The position numbers were made by a program, and so were the translations under genes. Shown piece after piece: positions 24,990 through 36,188 of a stretch of DNA of 64,000 bases. The stretch lies in contig NC_092580.1 of NCBI RefSeq assembly GCF_037975245.1, positions 17,868,001 to 17,932,000 on the forward strand, read 5' to 3'. Positions within the stretch are counted from its first letter, which is position 1; the number at the start of each line of letters is the position of its first letter. This DNA is from Apostichopus japonicus (lineage: Eukaryota > Echinodermata > Holothuroidea > Aspidochirotida > Stichopodidae). The notes beneath the pieces are model-generated. The model did not search any database, was not told the origin of the DNA, and saw only the letters and a list, made by a program, of their open reading frames with translations.

Positions 24990-26330
24990 CTATATATCTT
25001 GGGGCATATTCTCTTTCACAGAACGTCATACCTCCTGTGCAATTGTATATATGCTAAAATGATGGAACAGGCATGCACGCATGCAACGATAGTACCCAAA
25101 ATGTTGGCAAACTGAATTACCTCTACTAATAAACTTTTGAAAATATGTATTCCAAAAAAAATTACGTAAATAGAGTGTGTTCATGTTATTAAAAACACGT
25201 AAATTCATGTAAATAAAGTCATGAACCCTTCCATGGTTTTCCCAATCAATTGAAACCAGTTTACCACTTGTCTGGTATATGAACTAACAAAATCCCTAAA
25301 TTGAATTGATTGGGTTTTTAGTCCAGGAGGATTTCATGATTTTACCACATCTGTAGTAATTTCAGCAACAGTACGTTGCCATGATGGAGATATTTATTAC
25401 ACCCATTTTAAATCTTTGTAGGCTTAATAGTTTATCAAAGTATGGATATTCGGTCTTTTTTACGCTTAATAAATCATTTCTTTAATATATTTATTGATGC
25501 ATTCATATTTTCAAAGAGATATGTACATGAGAAATTTGAACAAAAACTCTCTTCAGTTTATTATATTTTCCTAAATTTAAGTTAGCTGAGCTTTCGTGAA
25601 TATTATCCAAATATAACTTGTTTTTCGCCGGCACACATTTGTGTGGGTGTGTACATGTACATGCAACTGAGTCCTGATATCATTTAAATCCTAATGTAAA
25701 ACTATGCGTATTAGTAGTGTGAAGGAAGCTGGACCGTGACTTTGTTATTTTCATCAGGCTGCAATATTGGTGCAACAGTGTTGTAATTTCTTAATAGCTG
25801 TCAGGGCATATGCTCTTTTACAGACCATAATCCTTCCTGTCTAGTTGTATGCTACAAGAATTAAAATCTGTTGAAATAGTTATGTCTAGAAAAATCATGT
25901 GTGTGTAGAAATCATGATCCACGGTTTTCCCGTAGTCAATTAAAAATTGCTTTCTCCAAGCTGGTTCAATGAAATCATCAATAGAACTTTTTAAAGTAAT
26001 ACATGCATGAATATAGAAAGGGGTTCCTAGTTTTTAGGAGAAATTGATCATTTTCACCACATGTGTAGTTATTTTAGTCCAAGTGTATTGTAACCTTTCA
26101 AATTCGAGCAGGGTTATAGTTTCTCTAAGTAGGAATACTTCTGCATTTCTTATGCTTAATATTTCATTGCAGCATTCACTTATTGCTTTAATTTGTTCAT
26201 TCATGCATTCATTTTAACTTATATTGGTTCATATATTTATAGTTCAATAGCCTTGTACAAGCTTTGTACAAGTTGGTTCAATAAAAGCTTGTTTCCCCAC
26301 ATTTAAAGTTTGAATTGTTTTCTTTGCTGA
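24990..26330. repeat. Two diverged direct copies of a dispersed repeat
   Basis: About 25000-25480 and 25800-26330 align with many differences. Shared landmarks in order are GGCATAT.CTCTTT.ACAGA, a CATGGTTTTCCC/CACGGTTTTCCC box, GGGTTTTTAGTCC/TAGTTTTTAGGAG, and TTTTACCACATCTGTAGT/TTTCACCACATGTGTAGT. A third copy lies inverted at about 33560-33950. No coding potential is visible. The family is unidentified and could be a non-autonomous DNA element. Confidence 0.6.
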
Positions 26331-26514
26331 GCTTCCTGAATGGTTATATAAATGTAATTTGTTTGCATTGGACAATTACAGCTTATTAAACATATTTGGT
26401 ATGATACCAATAACAATCATGAAGCAAATACATTCATAATTTACTGAAATATATTATTTATTATTTAGGTTTGCAGTCTTGTTCAGTGCCTAGGCCCTCT
26501 CACACGACTTTACA

Positions 26515-26825
26515 GCTTAACCCTGGTCATTGGTAACGTGTCACACCTACACACCAAAGTGTGCACAATTCAGTCAATCTCTCCTGGGACACCACAGCCA
26601 CGTACGTGTCCCCCGGGGGACTTGTCATAGGGTGCAGCCACAAACCGGCCCACGCAACTATATTTACAAGTTACCTCGCAAGTCCCCATGTATACACCTG
26701 GGTGAAGAGAGGCAATGAAGGTAAAGCGCCTTGCCCAATGACACAACGCAATGATCAGGCCAGGACTCGAACCTGTAATCCTTAGATCACAAGTCCACTG
26801 CCTTAACCACTTGACCACAATGTCG
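26515..26825 (-). mobile_element. tRNA-derived SINE
   Basis: Read on the minus strand, the head carries RNA polymerase III internal promoter boxes: box A TGGTCAAGTGG (26807-26817) and a consensus box B GGTTCGAGTCC (26763-26773), 33 nt apart, in a tRNA-like context with GGTTAAGGCAGTGGAC. The body continues with TTGGGCAAGGCGCTTTACC and then a GC-rich section containing CCCCCGGGGGAC. The box A to box B spacing and the non-tRNA body identify a tRNA-derived SINE rather than a functional tRNA. It ends near 26515. The flanks 26331-26514 and 26826-27160 show nothing else of note except a short C-run near 26920. Confidence 0.8.
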
Positions 26826-27160
26826 GATAAACGCGGATGTCGGATAAACGGGACTCTATGGCCACATTTCATCATATTATCTGAGAGCTCACTGTTGTTC
26901 TTGACACTTCACTTACCCCCCCCCCCGAACTCAGTCGTACTCCTCCCATCTTCCCGCCCAAAGATGTAACCAAAGTAAAGCTCTTGGTCTGTTATTAGGC
27001 TAAAATCACATACATATTTCTTCTATTTCATATAATCAAGGGAAGATCTCAGTGGCTTAGAAGATCTGGAACTATATTCACTCGCAGTTACTCGAAATGA
27101 TTTGCTATTTTAATGCGTTAACCACAGGGGTGGGGGGGTGTTACATTACTGCGACTTAGT

Positions 27161-27329
27161 GTAACACTGAGGCTAGTACAACCTTAGTGAAATAAGCAAG
27201 AGCAGGTAGTCAAAATATTCCCTCATATTCTACGTCCCCTCCCGCTCTCTTTAAGTGATGTCCCGTCTTCAACCAATGAACCAAATTTCCACGAAAAGAG
27301 TTACAGAACCTGTCGTGCAATCATGTTTC
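27161..27329 (+). repeat. Direct duplication flanking the telomere-like array, copy 1
   Basis: This segment, starting GTAACACTGAGGCTAGT and ending TCATGTTTC, recurs in the same orientation at 27862-28029 with only scattered substitutions and a few small indels. The two copies bracket the TTAGGG-like array. Confidence 0.9.
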
Positions 27330-27473
27330 GGCCTAACTTTAGAATCCGTACCATATGAATGTGAGAGCTTACTTCGAATCGGCAGAATAACAACTGTATA
27401 ATCCGGCGAAATAAGCCAGAGATGGTTTACTGAAACGACATCTCCATCTATGTACGTGAAGAGAGATACGAGA

Positions 27474-27858
27474 AGAGGGTTAGGAAGGTGGGAATAGGGG
27501 TTGGGTTAGGGGTTGGGATTGGGGTTGGGGTAGGGAATAGGGTTAGGGGTTAGGAAGTATGGTTAGGAAGTATGGAATAGGGGTAGGGGTTAGGAATTAG
27601 GGAATAGGGTTAGGGCTTAGGAAGTAGGGTTAGGAATTATGGAATAGGGGTAGGGGTTAGGAATTAGGGATAGGAATTAGGGAATAAGGTTAGGGGTTAG
27701 GAATTAGGGTTAGGAATTAGGGAATATGGTTAGGGGTTAGGGAATAGGGTTAGGGGTTAGGAAGTAGGGGTAGGGAATAGGGTTAGGGGTTAGTAATTAG
27801 GGGTAGGAAGTAGGGAATAGGGTTAGGCGATAGAAGAATGGGAGGTGGAGATAGGAAG
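27474..27858. repeat. Degenerate TTAGGG-like interstitial array
   Basis: This is a run of GGGTTAGGGG, GGAATAGGG, GGAATTAGGG and GGAAGTAGGG words, that is, 6-8 bp variants of the TTAGGG telomere hexamer expanded into a degenerate minisatellite. TTAGGG is the ancestral animal telomere repeat. The high variant content and the flanking unique DNA indicate an interstitial array and not a chromosome end. Confidence 0.85.
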
Positions 27859-27861
27859 TGT

Positions 27862-28029
27862 GTAACACTGAAGCTAGTGCAACCTTAGTGAAATAAGCAA
27901 GAGCAGGCAGTCAAATTGTTCCCTCATATTCTACGCCCCTCCCGCTCTCTTTAAGTGATGTCCCGTCTTCAACCAATGAACCAAATTTCCACGAAAAGAG
28001 TTACAGAACCTGTCGTGCAGTCATGTTTC
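27862..28029 (+). repeat. Direct duplication flanking the telomere-like array, copy 2
   Basis: Second copy of 27161-27329, starting GTAACACTGAAGCTAGT. After 28029 the two copies diverge abruptly. The interval 28030-28527 shows no supported gene. Confidence 0.9.
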
Positions 28030-28527
28030 TCTCTTTCTTGATCTCGGGAGGGGAAAGACTTACAGAATGATGATAATGGTAGGACTATATTTATTCTCGG
28101 ACTTGCATAAACGTATAGAACAGTTAACTTACTTTTAACGAACTGGCCAACGGACCTCGCTGGGCAGCGGCTAACACCGAAAACATTACACACTCTTAGT
28201 GCGCTAACTTATTACAAATACTGACTCGAATTCTCGGATCTTAGCGTGGCTCGAACATTCCACATAGCTACGAAGGAACCAGACTATTGTCACGAGAGCT
28301 GGACAGTTCTGTTTTACCTCCATGGGGAGACGGAAACAAAGGAATAAAATAGCATGTGCAACTTCAACAATTCACTATACACATCAAAGAAATTAGATCA
28401 AACAGACCCCCAGAGATAAAACAATACACACAAACAGGAAAACTATTCCAGCAGTGATGCCAGCTATGTGCGGATATGGTAGGCCATACGGGAAATAATT
28501 GCTGATATAATGTCCATACGAATTAGA

Positions 28528-28725
28528 ATGATTACCGGTATTAATTCTATTTAATACCGGCATTAATTCTCAGCCAATGACCATGTAGCATTATATGCCG
28601 GTATTAAATAGAATAAATACGGACATTAAATAGAATTAATACGGGCATTATATAGAATTAATACTGGCATTAAATAGAATTAATAGCGGCATGAAATAGA
28701 ATTAATACCGGCATTAAATAGACCA
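28528..28725. repeat. 24-bp minisatellite, ATTAATACCGGCATTAAATAG family
   Basis: Several head-to-tail copies of a 22-25 bp unit (ATTAATACYGGCATTAAATA) fill 28590-28725. Two copies at 28528-28570 lie in the opposite orientation, so the locus can form a hairpin. A short spacer with CAGCCAATGACC separates the two orientations. Confidence 0.85.
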
Positions 28726-29741
28726 ATCACATTACCGAATTTTGAAGCTGTTATCATGCTCTGAGCTAGTGGTAATCCCTCTTGCTGTAGCGTGAAAGCA
28801 GCGCAGTAATTTCTGCTGTAGGAACAGGGGTGGGAGCCGGAGGCCTATGGGGACACGTGCCCCCCCCCCACATTTTCCCCCCAAAATAGCGAATGTGCCC
28901 TTAAGCAAGCATATACACATCATATATATTTAAGTGATATGGCCGGTGTGTATCGGTTTATAGCATAACGAGTGGTGGTCGTGGAATGAGTTAGTGCCCC
29001 TCTGATTTTGTGCCCCCCCCCCCTCCCACTTTTTCGAAGCTTCCTCCCCTTGTGTAGAATGCAAAGTACAACGCAATGGCACGCATTACAGACAAAGTAC
29101 AATATCTGCGTGAATTTCGTCGAGAAGCGAATGATACTTGTAGGTTATTGACAAATGTTGACTCCCACTCCCACACAATCCGATGTTTTACCAGTTCGCA
29201 ATGCTTTGAACCGGTTTGTTAATCTTCGAAGAGCATTACGCTATGCAAAGCTTGGAAGACTCCTGAATGAAGACAAGTACAATTTCGCATCAGTGTCTCT
29301 GGATGAATTAACGGGGGAAGTTTCACGCCCGGCACAATAGCTGGAATAGTCAGGTGGCTTAGCAACACTTTTTAGGATTAACGTTACCGGCCGGACAAAA
29401 GTACCAAATTTGGCATGGAGTTTCTTTTCGACCTATATATTGATTTTATCCGTGGAACATTCATAATAAAAATTAAACAATTATTTTTCAGATGAAATAT
29501 GTTATATGCACATGTCTGGGTGTGATGAATATGTATATATATATGGCATTTACTGGACGGAACCAGGTTCTTTGTCAGTAGGGAATTCACGTCTCGATAA
29601 ATCACTTACGTCGACCGTAGTACCCATATCTCCATATATCTCCAGATCTTGTGAAGTAGTAAAAGGATATCATCCACGGTATTGGCTCACGAATAGTGTT
29701 TAGGAAAACAAAGTTCATGCAATGAAAAAACATTATAAGGA
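28726..29741. other. No firm gene; possible decayed coding fragment at 29075-29337
   Basis: The stretch contains C-runs near 28860 and 29015. From the ATG at 29075 a + frame (starting MARITDKVQYLREFRREAND) runs to about 29215. A second + frame (containing NALNRFVNLRRALRYAKLG) continues to 29337, as if a single frame had suffered a frameshift. The composition looks protein-like, but I do not recognise a family. It could be the decayed 5' part of the Penelope-like element downstream or of another element. Confidence 0.25.
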
Positions 29742-30158
29742 ATGAAACTTTATCAAAATTGTCCGTCAACGGCACAAGAAAATTCAACGATGCAAAAAAC
29801 GATGCAACAAATTTCTGAAACTGTTGATATTGCAATCGATGCCATCATGCATAACAATCCAGGCACTGGTATTGAAAGGCGGGATCTCGAGAAACTATTC
29901 ATGTTTGCTACCTCACAAACGCATTTTTTATTCAATGGTAATTACTATGATCAAGTGGACGGTGTGGCAATGGGGTCACCATTAGCACCGGTGTTGGCAA
30001 ATCTCTTCATGGGTCATTTGGAGAAACACTTTCTGAATGATTCTTCTGCCCTATCCAAACCTTATCACTACCGCAGATATGTTGACGATATTTTCTGTCT
30101 TTTCCGAAATGAGGGTGAAGCCATCAATTTCCTTCAATTTATCAATACCCGACACTAA
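29742..30158 (+). pseudogene. Penelope-like reverse transcriptase, palm segment
   Basis: This 138-codon frame contains the RT core. LEKLFMFATSQTHFLFNGNY precedes the YDQVDGVAMGSPLAPVLANL motif (RT motif 4 of the Penelope class). It is followed by YRRYVDDIFCLF, whose YVDD box supplies the catalytic aspartates (RT motif 5). In family members this enzyme copies element RNA at a nicked chromosomal target. The N-terminal fingers are absent. The frame ends in TAA just after FINTRH, where relatives continue with an IKFTIE-like segment. The same sequence resumes in another frame (KFTIEKQKDSTLPFLDVLVS and a later YKIGLIKTLVDRMYK) up to about 30440, so the stop reflects a frameshift. The first residues (about 20) do not look RT-like and the true start is unknown. 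Confidence 0.9.
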
Positions 30159-30449
30159 AATTCACTATTGAGAAGCAAAAAGACAGTACGCTACCTTTTC
30201 TTGGATGTGCTTGTCAGCAACATTGGTCATTGCAACACCTCCGTTTATCATAAGCCCACATCGTATTCAGGGTTACTAACCAATTTTTTTCAGTTTCATT
30301 CCGTATTCATACAAAATTGGTCTCATTAAAACGCTAGTGGATAGAATGTACAAGGTCAACAAATCTTGGAAAGGATTTGACCTAGACCTAAAAGGACCTA
30401 TGTCCACACTCGGCAAAATCAGTTCCCTTCTCACTTAATTGACAAAGTT

Positions 30450-30956
30450 GTGAAATCATATTTACAAAACAAGGTGTCACCGGAAAATACCATTGGCTCG
30501 GCTTCTCACATTACTAGATTTTACAAGCTCACGTACATTGGTAATTTCTCTGGGCACGCTCAGAACAAAGTTAGACAGTTGATCAAATCGCATTGTACTA
30601 ACATTGATATTAAATTAGTGTTTATCTCATTTAAAGTTCGAAATATGTGTGTAGCAAAAGACTTGATTCCATCATACCTTAAATCTCGTGTGGTCTATAA
30701 ATTCATCTGCACAAGCTGTAATGCTTGTTATATAGAGGAAACCCATAGGCACCTTTCGACACGGATTTCTGAGCATCAAAAAACCGATAAGAATTCACAT
30801 ATGTACAAACACTTAGCTAAATTTCCCAACTGTAAGCGGCTATGTGACAACAACTCATTCAAAATTATCGACTCATCTCCTATTAAACTCCAGCTTAGGA
30901 TCAAAGAAAGCCTACATATCAATTGGGAAAAACCTAATATCAACAAACAGCTTTGA
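30450..30956 (+). pseudogene. Penelope-like C-terminal region with GIY-YIG endonuclease
   Basis: The frame begins inside the RT-endonuclease linker (KSYLQNKVSPENT) and carries a GIY-YIG-type domain in its second half. VVYKFICTSCNACYIEETHR corresponds to the paired-strand GIY..YIG motif and the following zinc-like CxxC, with HLSTRISEHQ supplying the conserved arginine-containing helix and KESLHINWEKPNINKQ the C-terminal conserved glutamate-asparagine region. In active Penelope-like elements this domain nicks the target DNA. YIEET replaces the usual YIGET, a change in the second half-motif. The frame closes with TGA after KQL, at the normal C-terminus of such proteins. Confidence 0.88.
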
Positions 30957-31050
30957 CTGTCCAGTGTTATCTTTGTTGAGTTAATCTACTTGTCCTTGTG
31001 TGTTATTGCTAGAGTACATTTGTTTGATATTACTTGTTCATTTTGAGTTT

Positions 31051-31093
31051 GTAACCTGATGATGAAAGTCGCTACTTTCGAAACATGTCGTTC
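31051..31093 (+). ncRNA. Hammerhead-ribozyme-like motif in the Penelope-like 3' region
   Basis: The core box CTGATGA (31056-31062) is followed by a perfect 6-bp stem II, GAAAGT/ACTTTC (31064-31069 with 31074-31079), closed by CGCT. Then come GAAA (31080-31083), a minimal stem III CA/TG, and the cleavage triplet GTC (31087-31089). Stem I can pair AAC (31053-31055) with GTT (31090-31092). This order (CUGAUGA, stem II, GAAA, stem III, NUH) is the type I hammerhead arrangement known from Penelope-like elements. One extra T (31063) sits between CTGATGA and stem II, and stems I and III are very short, so a monomer may be weak or inactive. Confidence 0.7.
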
Positions 31094-31149
31094 TTTTGTA
31101 TTCATTTTGGTAAATAGATGTAAAAGTCAAAGTCTGTGGTGTTTTCGAT

Positions 31150-31246
31150 TTTTTCAATATATATGTATAAATATATATTTATAAATATAAATATATATAT
31201 ATAAATATATATATGTAAATATATATATATATATATATATATATAG
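31150..31246. repeat. AT-rich microsatellite (TATATA/TATAAATA)
   Basis: Imperfect then perfect TA dinucleotides follow the end of the Penelope-like element, then GCCAAGCCAAGCC. The interval 31247-33190 contains no gene I can support. A 10-bp inverted pair TCGGTCGAAC/GTTCGACCGA sits at 31991-32000 and 32071-32080. A + frame at 32944-33189 ends at an AAATAAAG sequence, but its product is not recognisable. Confidence 0.7.
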
Positions 31247-33194
31247 CCAAGCCAAGCCAAGTCTTATTAATGAAATGAATGTGTAGAAAGTTACTATCAA
31301 AAATCATCGCATTTCATCAGGTTAGGTACCATCCAAACCACAATTTGTGCTATATAATCCGCATGACATGTTAAACGAGCACTGTCGCGAAAATGTCCAT
31401 AGATTAACCTACTTTTGTGACCCATTATTGTTTATGCGTAAGAAGATGAAGTAAACTACCAAGAGGCTCAAAATCATGAGAACTGAAGGTGATATAAGTC
31501 ACTTTAGCAATTCATTTGTGAATGTTCCGTAACGATGGCTATCACATGGGTTGAGAAGTACTCCCACTCTGCTAAATTATCACCTCTTATAGCTCAAAAT
31601 CTAGTCCAAGCTATCACCTACCGTATGGTGGGTCGTAAAATGACGAAAGACATGTGAACGTTAATGTAGCAATTAATGGTAGTTATACACCTTCATTTGG
31701 TTCATGTGTTACACATGTGTTATTCAACAACCCCCTATTTCCACAGCCACTTACCGTTCCTCCAAGCACTTTCTTCGAACAATCAAATTGTTCTGTTTTA
31801 GTAGGCATCGGCTCTATTTCATTTTCTATCAAAATGATATGAAATTTATGAATATAAATTACAGAAATAAATGATAATTTCACATATCATTACATGTAAA
31901 CTTGACTGTGCCATAAACCGTTACAGCATATATAACTGCAAGGCATATAACCATATCTGCTAAGTGAACATCACTTCTAAGCGGGTTTTTTCGGTCGAAC
32001 AGAAGTAAGCAGAACTCTTTTAAGCAGCTGCCACAGGGCACTATGCTCTACTGTATATTATAATACAGTTGTTCGACCGATAATTCAGGTTCCGTGGTCG
32101 TAAATCCAGGTTTTTCAACAGATAAACCTGGATTATTGAAGTAGTCTACGAGCTACTTCCTTCGAAAATTTGGTTTGTCCGATTTGTAGAACAGATACTA
32201 ATTTTGCAACTTCGAAACTGGTAGATTTAGAAATCATATGCCACTTAGTTGCAAAGAAAGTGATAACTACGTACTAGCCTTGTCTTAGGCCTAGGAGAAT
32301 AGCTTACGGCCTATACTGGGCTCATTTGAAGACATAACATTAGGTACTAACTAACCTAGCCTCCCCATATCCTCATGCAAATTTATAATAGTAAACTTGA
32401 ACCTATTATCACCTACGCTTATATCCGTCTTGTATCAAATTTCCAATTTAATATCATACACAGTACTGATATCAAAATTTGTTTCAACATCCCTGGGTAT
32501 ATATCCACTAAACACCTGCTTGTAACTGCAAATACTATGCGACTCTTTGATCATTTAATTGCTTCCAACAAACAATATCTTACAAACATCATTTTCCTCG
32601 ACCTCCTTACAGTAAGAACCACCTCCTCAAGTTCATAAAACAAATGCTAAGAATAATATAAAATTCTCTACAGATAGGCTCGACTTTCTAAACTGGAGGA
32701 GGCTTCGGCTCCATGGCAGAGCCCTTGTTTAGAACCCTGGAGGGCAAGAGAGCTTGTGAGTCAAACTCCGGAAGAAGTTTACTTCCAGCCACGGGAAGGG
32801 GAGTTTTTTTTTATTTTTATGGCCAAGCACTCTCTGGAGAGTCGTATTAGAGAGTCGTATAGCCTCACGGTGAATTTTGCGTCCCTCTTCATTGGCTGGC
32901 ACTAGTTTAGTTTTGTGTCTATGTTTTTGTAAACGCTTCCAATTTGATAGTTATTTGTTTGTCTAAGTTCCTTTCTCCTACTCTACACTCATACAAGTGT
33001 TTGTTATCAGGCTTGTCCACACAAAATTCAACTCACAACTCTTCTGAGCTAATTGAAGGCCTTTGCAACACAAGAGGTGATTATGAAAGGTCACGTGCAT
33101 CAAAAACTGCACATTTGTTTTCTCCTGCAACATTGAGATTTTCCAAATTGCAGTGTGGCATGGGTTTACTTCGCATTGACAAGAAATAAAGAAA

Positions 33195-33235
33195 GAAACA
33201 CACACACACACACATAAATAAATATATATATATAA
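33195..33235. repeat. Short (CA)n and (TA)n microsatellites
   Basis: ACACACAC followed by AAATAAATATATATATA. Non-coding. Confidence 0.8.
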
Positions 33236-33559
33236 ATTTTTATTTCCTAATTTTTATTTATACAGAATACAAGCTTTGATGAATGCGTAGCAAGCAATCT
33301 TTCGTACTGTGTCCCAAAATTATTTCAATATCTCAAGTATTTTGGCGGAGACAGTCTCCAGTAGACCTATAATGGAATGACCTTTACCTCCACTACAAAC
33401 GATAGTTGGAGATATGTTGGTTCACAGTGCTTTAGGACTTTAACCTCTGTTAACGAACACACACACACAACTTTAGGTAAACCGCTATTCAATAACCCCA
33501 TGGAGGAAATATCGTGTGTGTGTGTCTGAATATATTCTCTATACCTACTAAGTACTATA

Positions 33560-33950
33560 TCTATTACAATATGCATTTTCTGAAAATATGAAGGAATAAA
33601 AGAACGAAGGATTATACTGTAAAGTAAATTTAGATCTTAGTATACTAAGTAAAGAAAACGAGATACAGTTATTACCTATACCATACAGACAAGAGGTAAT
33701 CTGTTTATAACTGACTGGGAAAACCATGGAGGTGTTCATGATTTTAACACACACAAATTATTTCGGTTATCGTGCAAACTTTAACATGACGAAAGTAAAC
33801 TTCGTTATACATAACAAAATAATCATATACTTTGATAAACTAACTTTGCCCAAATTTAAAAGATTGCAATACAAAATGTGGTGAAAATCATGAAAACCCC
33901 TGGACTAAAAACCCAATCTTTACCGCATTTAGATTTATAAGCGGACATCA
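33560..33950 (-). repeat. Inverted third copy of the 25-26 kb dispersed repeat
   Basis: On the minus strand this contains AAATCATGAACACCTCCATGG, then TTTTCCCAGTCAGTTATAAAC, and further on GATTGGGTTTTTAGTCCAGG and ATGATTTTCACCACAT. These match landmarks at 25215-25360 in the same order. Confidence 0.65.
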
Positions 33951-36119
33951 TGGCCACTAGGCTATGGACACTGATTAAATATCCAAAGGTTCGAAACAGG
34001 TACAGAGATCGGAATTCAACTGTAGGCATTTGTCACCAGAAATGAACGACAAAGGCAAATAAATATATATATAATTAAAATTGTAGAGATAGTACATCAA
34101 TAGTCCTATATACAATTGTATATAAGCCATACACACACAAATAAAGTATATAGAGTAAATAAAGTAATAATGTAAAAAGAGTAAATAAAGTAATAATGTA
34201 AATAGGGTGAAAATAATAATAATGTAAATAGAGTAAAAAGAGTAATGATGCAAATAGAGTAAGGTATAAGTAAATAAAATATAAAGTAAATAAAGTAAAT
34301 AAAGTAAATAAAGTAAATAGAGTAAATAGAGTAAATCGAGTAGATCGAGTAAATCAAGTAAATAAAGTAAATAAAATAAATAAAGTAAATAAAATAAATA
34401 AAGTAACTAAAGTAACTAGAGTAAATAAATAAAATAACGTAAATAACGTACATAAAGTAAATGTAGTAAATAAAGTAAATGTAGGCATATTTATCACTAG
34501 TATCGAACAATGCATATTCTGTTTTATACAAACCACACGCACACACACATAAATAAATAAATAAATAAACTAATTAATGTAAATAGAGTAATAATATATA
34601 TATATATATATATATATAAATATATATAATTAAAAATGTATAGATTGTATAGACACACACGCACAAATATACACACATATTGATACAATTCTATGTATAA
34701 CTGTATATACAAACCACACACACACGCACACACAGATAGAATTGTATATATAATTGTATATACAAACCACACGCACACGCATACATATATATATAAAAAA
34801 TAAATAAATAAAGTAAATAAACTAATTAAAGTAAATAGAGTAAATATAGTAATAAAGAAAATCAAGTAAATCAAGTAAATAAATTAAATCAAGTAAATAA
34901 AGTAAATTAAGTAAATAAAGTAAAAAATAATAATAAAGTATATAGTGAATAAATTATATAAGTATATAATGTAAATATAGTCAATAAAGTAATGAAAGTA
35001 ATTAAAGTAATTAAAGTAAATGAAGTAAATAATGTAAATAGAGTAAATAAAATAATGATGTAAATAGAGTAAAACAAGTAATAATGTAAATACAGTAAAT
35101 AAAGTTATAATGTAAATTGAGTAAATAAAGTTATAATGTAAATAGAGTAAAAAATAATAATAATTTAAATAGAGTAAATAAAGTAATAATGTAAATGGAG
35201 TTAATAAAGTTATAATGTAAATAGAGTAAATATAGTAATAAAGTAAATAAAGTAAAAAAATATAAACAAAGTATATAGTGAATAAATTATATAAAGTATA
35301 TAATGTAAATATAGTAAATATAATGTAAGTATATAACGTAAATACATATGTGTAAATATATACAATTGTATATACAAGCAACACACACACGCACACGCAC
35401 GCACACATATAGATAGAATTCTATATATAATTGTATATGCAAACCACACACACACATACGCACACACCCACACATATATATAAAAATAATTAATAAAGTA
35501 AATAAACTAATTAAAGTAAATAGAGTAAATATAAATAGAGTAAATATAGTTAATAGGGTAAATGAAATAATTATGTAAATAGAGTAAAAAAGTAATAATG
35601 TAAATAGAGTAAATAGAGTAAATAGAGTATGGTATAAGTAAATAAAATATATAGTTTATAAAGTAAATGAAATAGATAAAGTAGATAAAGTAAATAAAGT
35701 AAACAAAGTAAATTAAATAAATTAAATAGGGTAAAAATAATAATAATGTAAATAGAGTAAAAAGAGTAATGATGCAAATAGAGTAAGGTATAAGTAAATA
35801 AAATATAAAGTAAATAAAGTAAATAAAGTAAATAAAGTAAATAAAGTAAATAGAGTAAATAGAGTAAATCAAGTAAATCGAGTAAATCGAGTAGATCGAG
35901 TAAATCAAGTAAATAAAGTAAATAAAATAAATAAAGTAACTAAAGTAACTAGAGTAAATAAATAAAATAACGTAAATAACGTACATAAAGTAAATGTAGT
36001 AAATAAAGTAAATGTAGGCATATTTATCACTAGTATCGAACAATGCATATTCTGTTTTATACAAACCACACCCACACACACATAAATAAATAAATAAACT
36101 AATTAATGTAAATAAGAGT

Positions 36120-36122
<3 letters not shown>

Positions 36123-36184
<62 letters not shown>
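36123..36184. repeat. (TA)n microsatellite
   Basis: Nearly uninterrupted TA dinucleotides inside the low-complexity region. Confidence 0.95.

Positions 36185-36188
<4 letters not shown>

Larger units (their letters stand above)
29742..31140 (+). mobile_element. Penelope-like retroelement, 5'-truncated and frameshifted
   Basis: A reverse transcriptase segment is followed by a GIY-YIG endonuclease and a hammerhead-like motif, all on the + strand and in the order known for endonuclease-bearing Penelope-like elements. The RT begins only near its central motifs and the fingers region is missing, so the copy is 5'-truncated. At least two reading-frame breaks separate the RT palm (to about 30158), the RT thumb (about 30160-30440) and the endonuclease frame (30450-30956). 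The 3' end lies near 31140, just before an AT-rich run. The copy should be inactive. Confidence 0.9.

Noticed and set aside
26763-26817. Functional tRNA gene on the minus strand
   Set aside because: Box A and box B are present, but the sequence continues into a long SINE body and a complete cloverleaf is not evident.
27474-27858. True chromosome end
   Set aside because: The hexamers are heavily degenerate and unique DNA continues on both sides.
31991-32080. TCGGTCGAAC/GTTCGACCGA inverted pair as transposon ends
   Set aside because: Only 10 bp long and 70 bp apart, with no target duplication found.
32944-33189. + strand 81-residue frame ending at a polyadenylation-like AAATAAAG
   Set aside because: No domain, no splice context, and an equally long antisense frame; unsupported.
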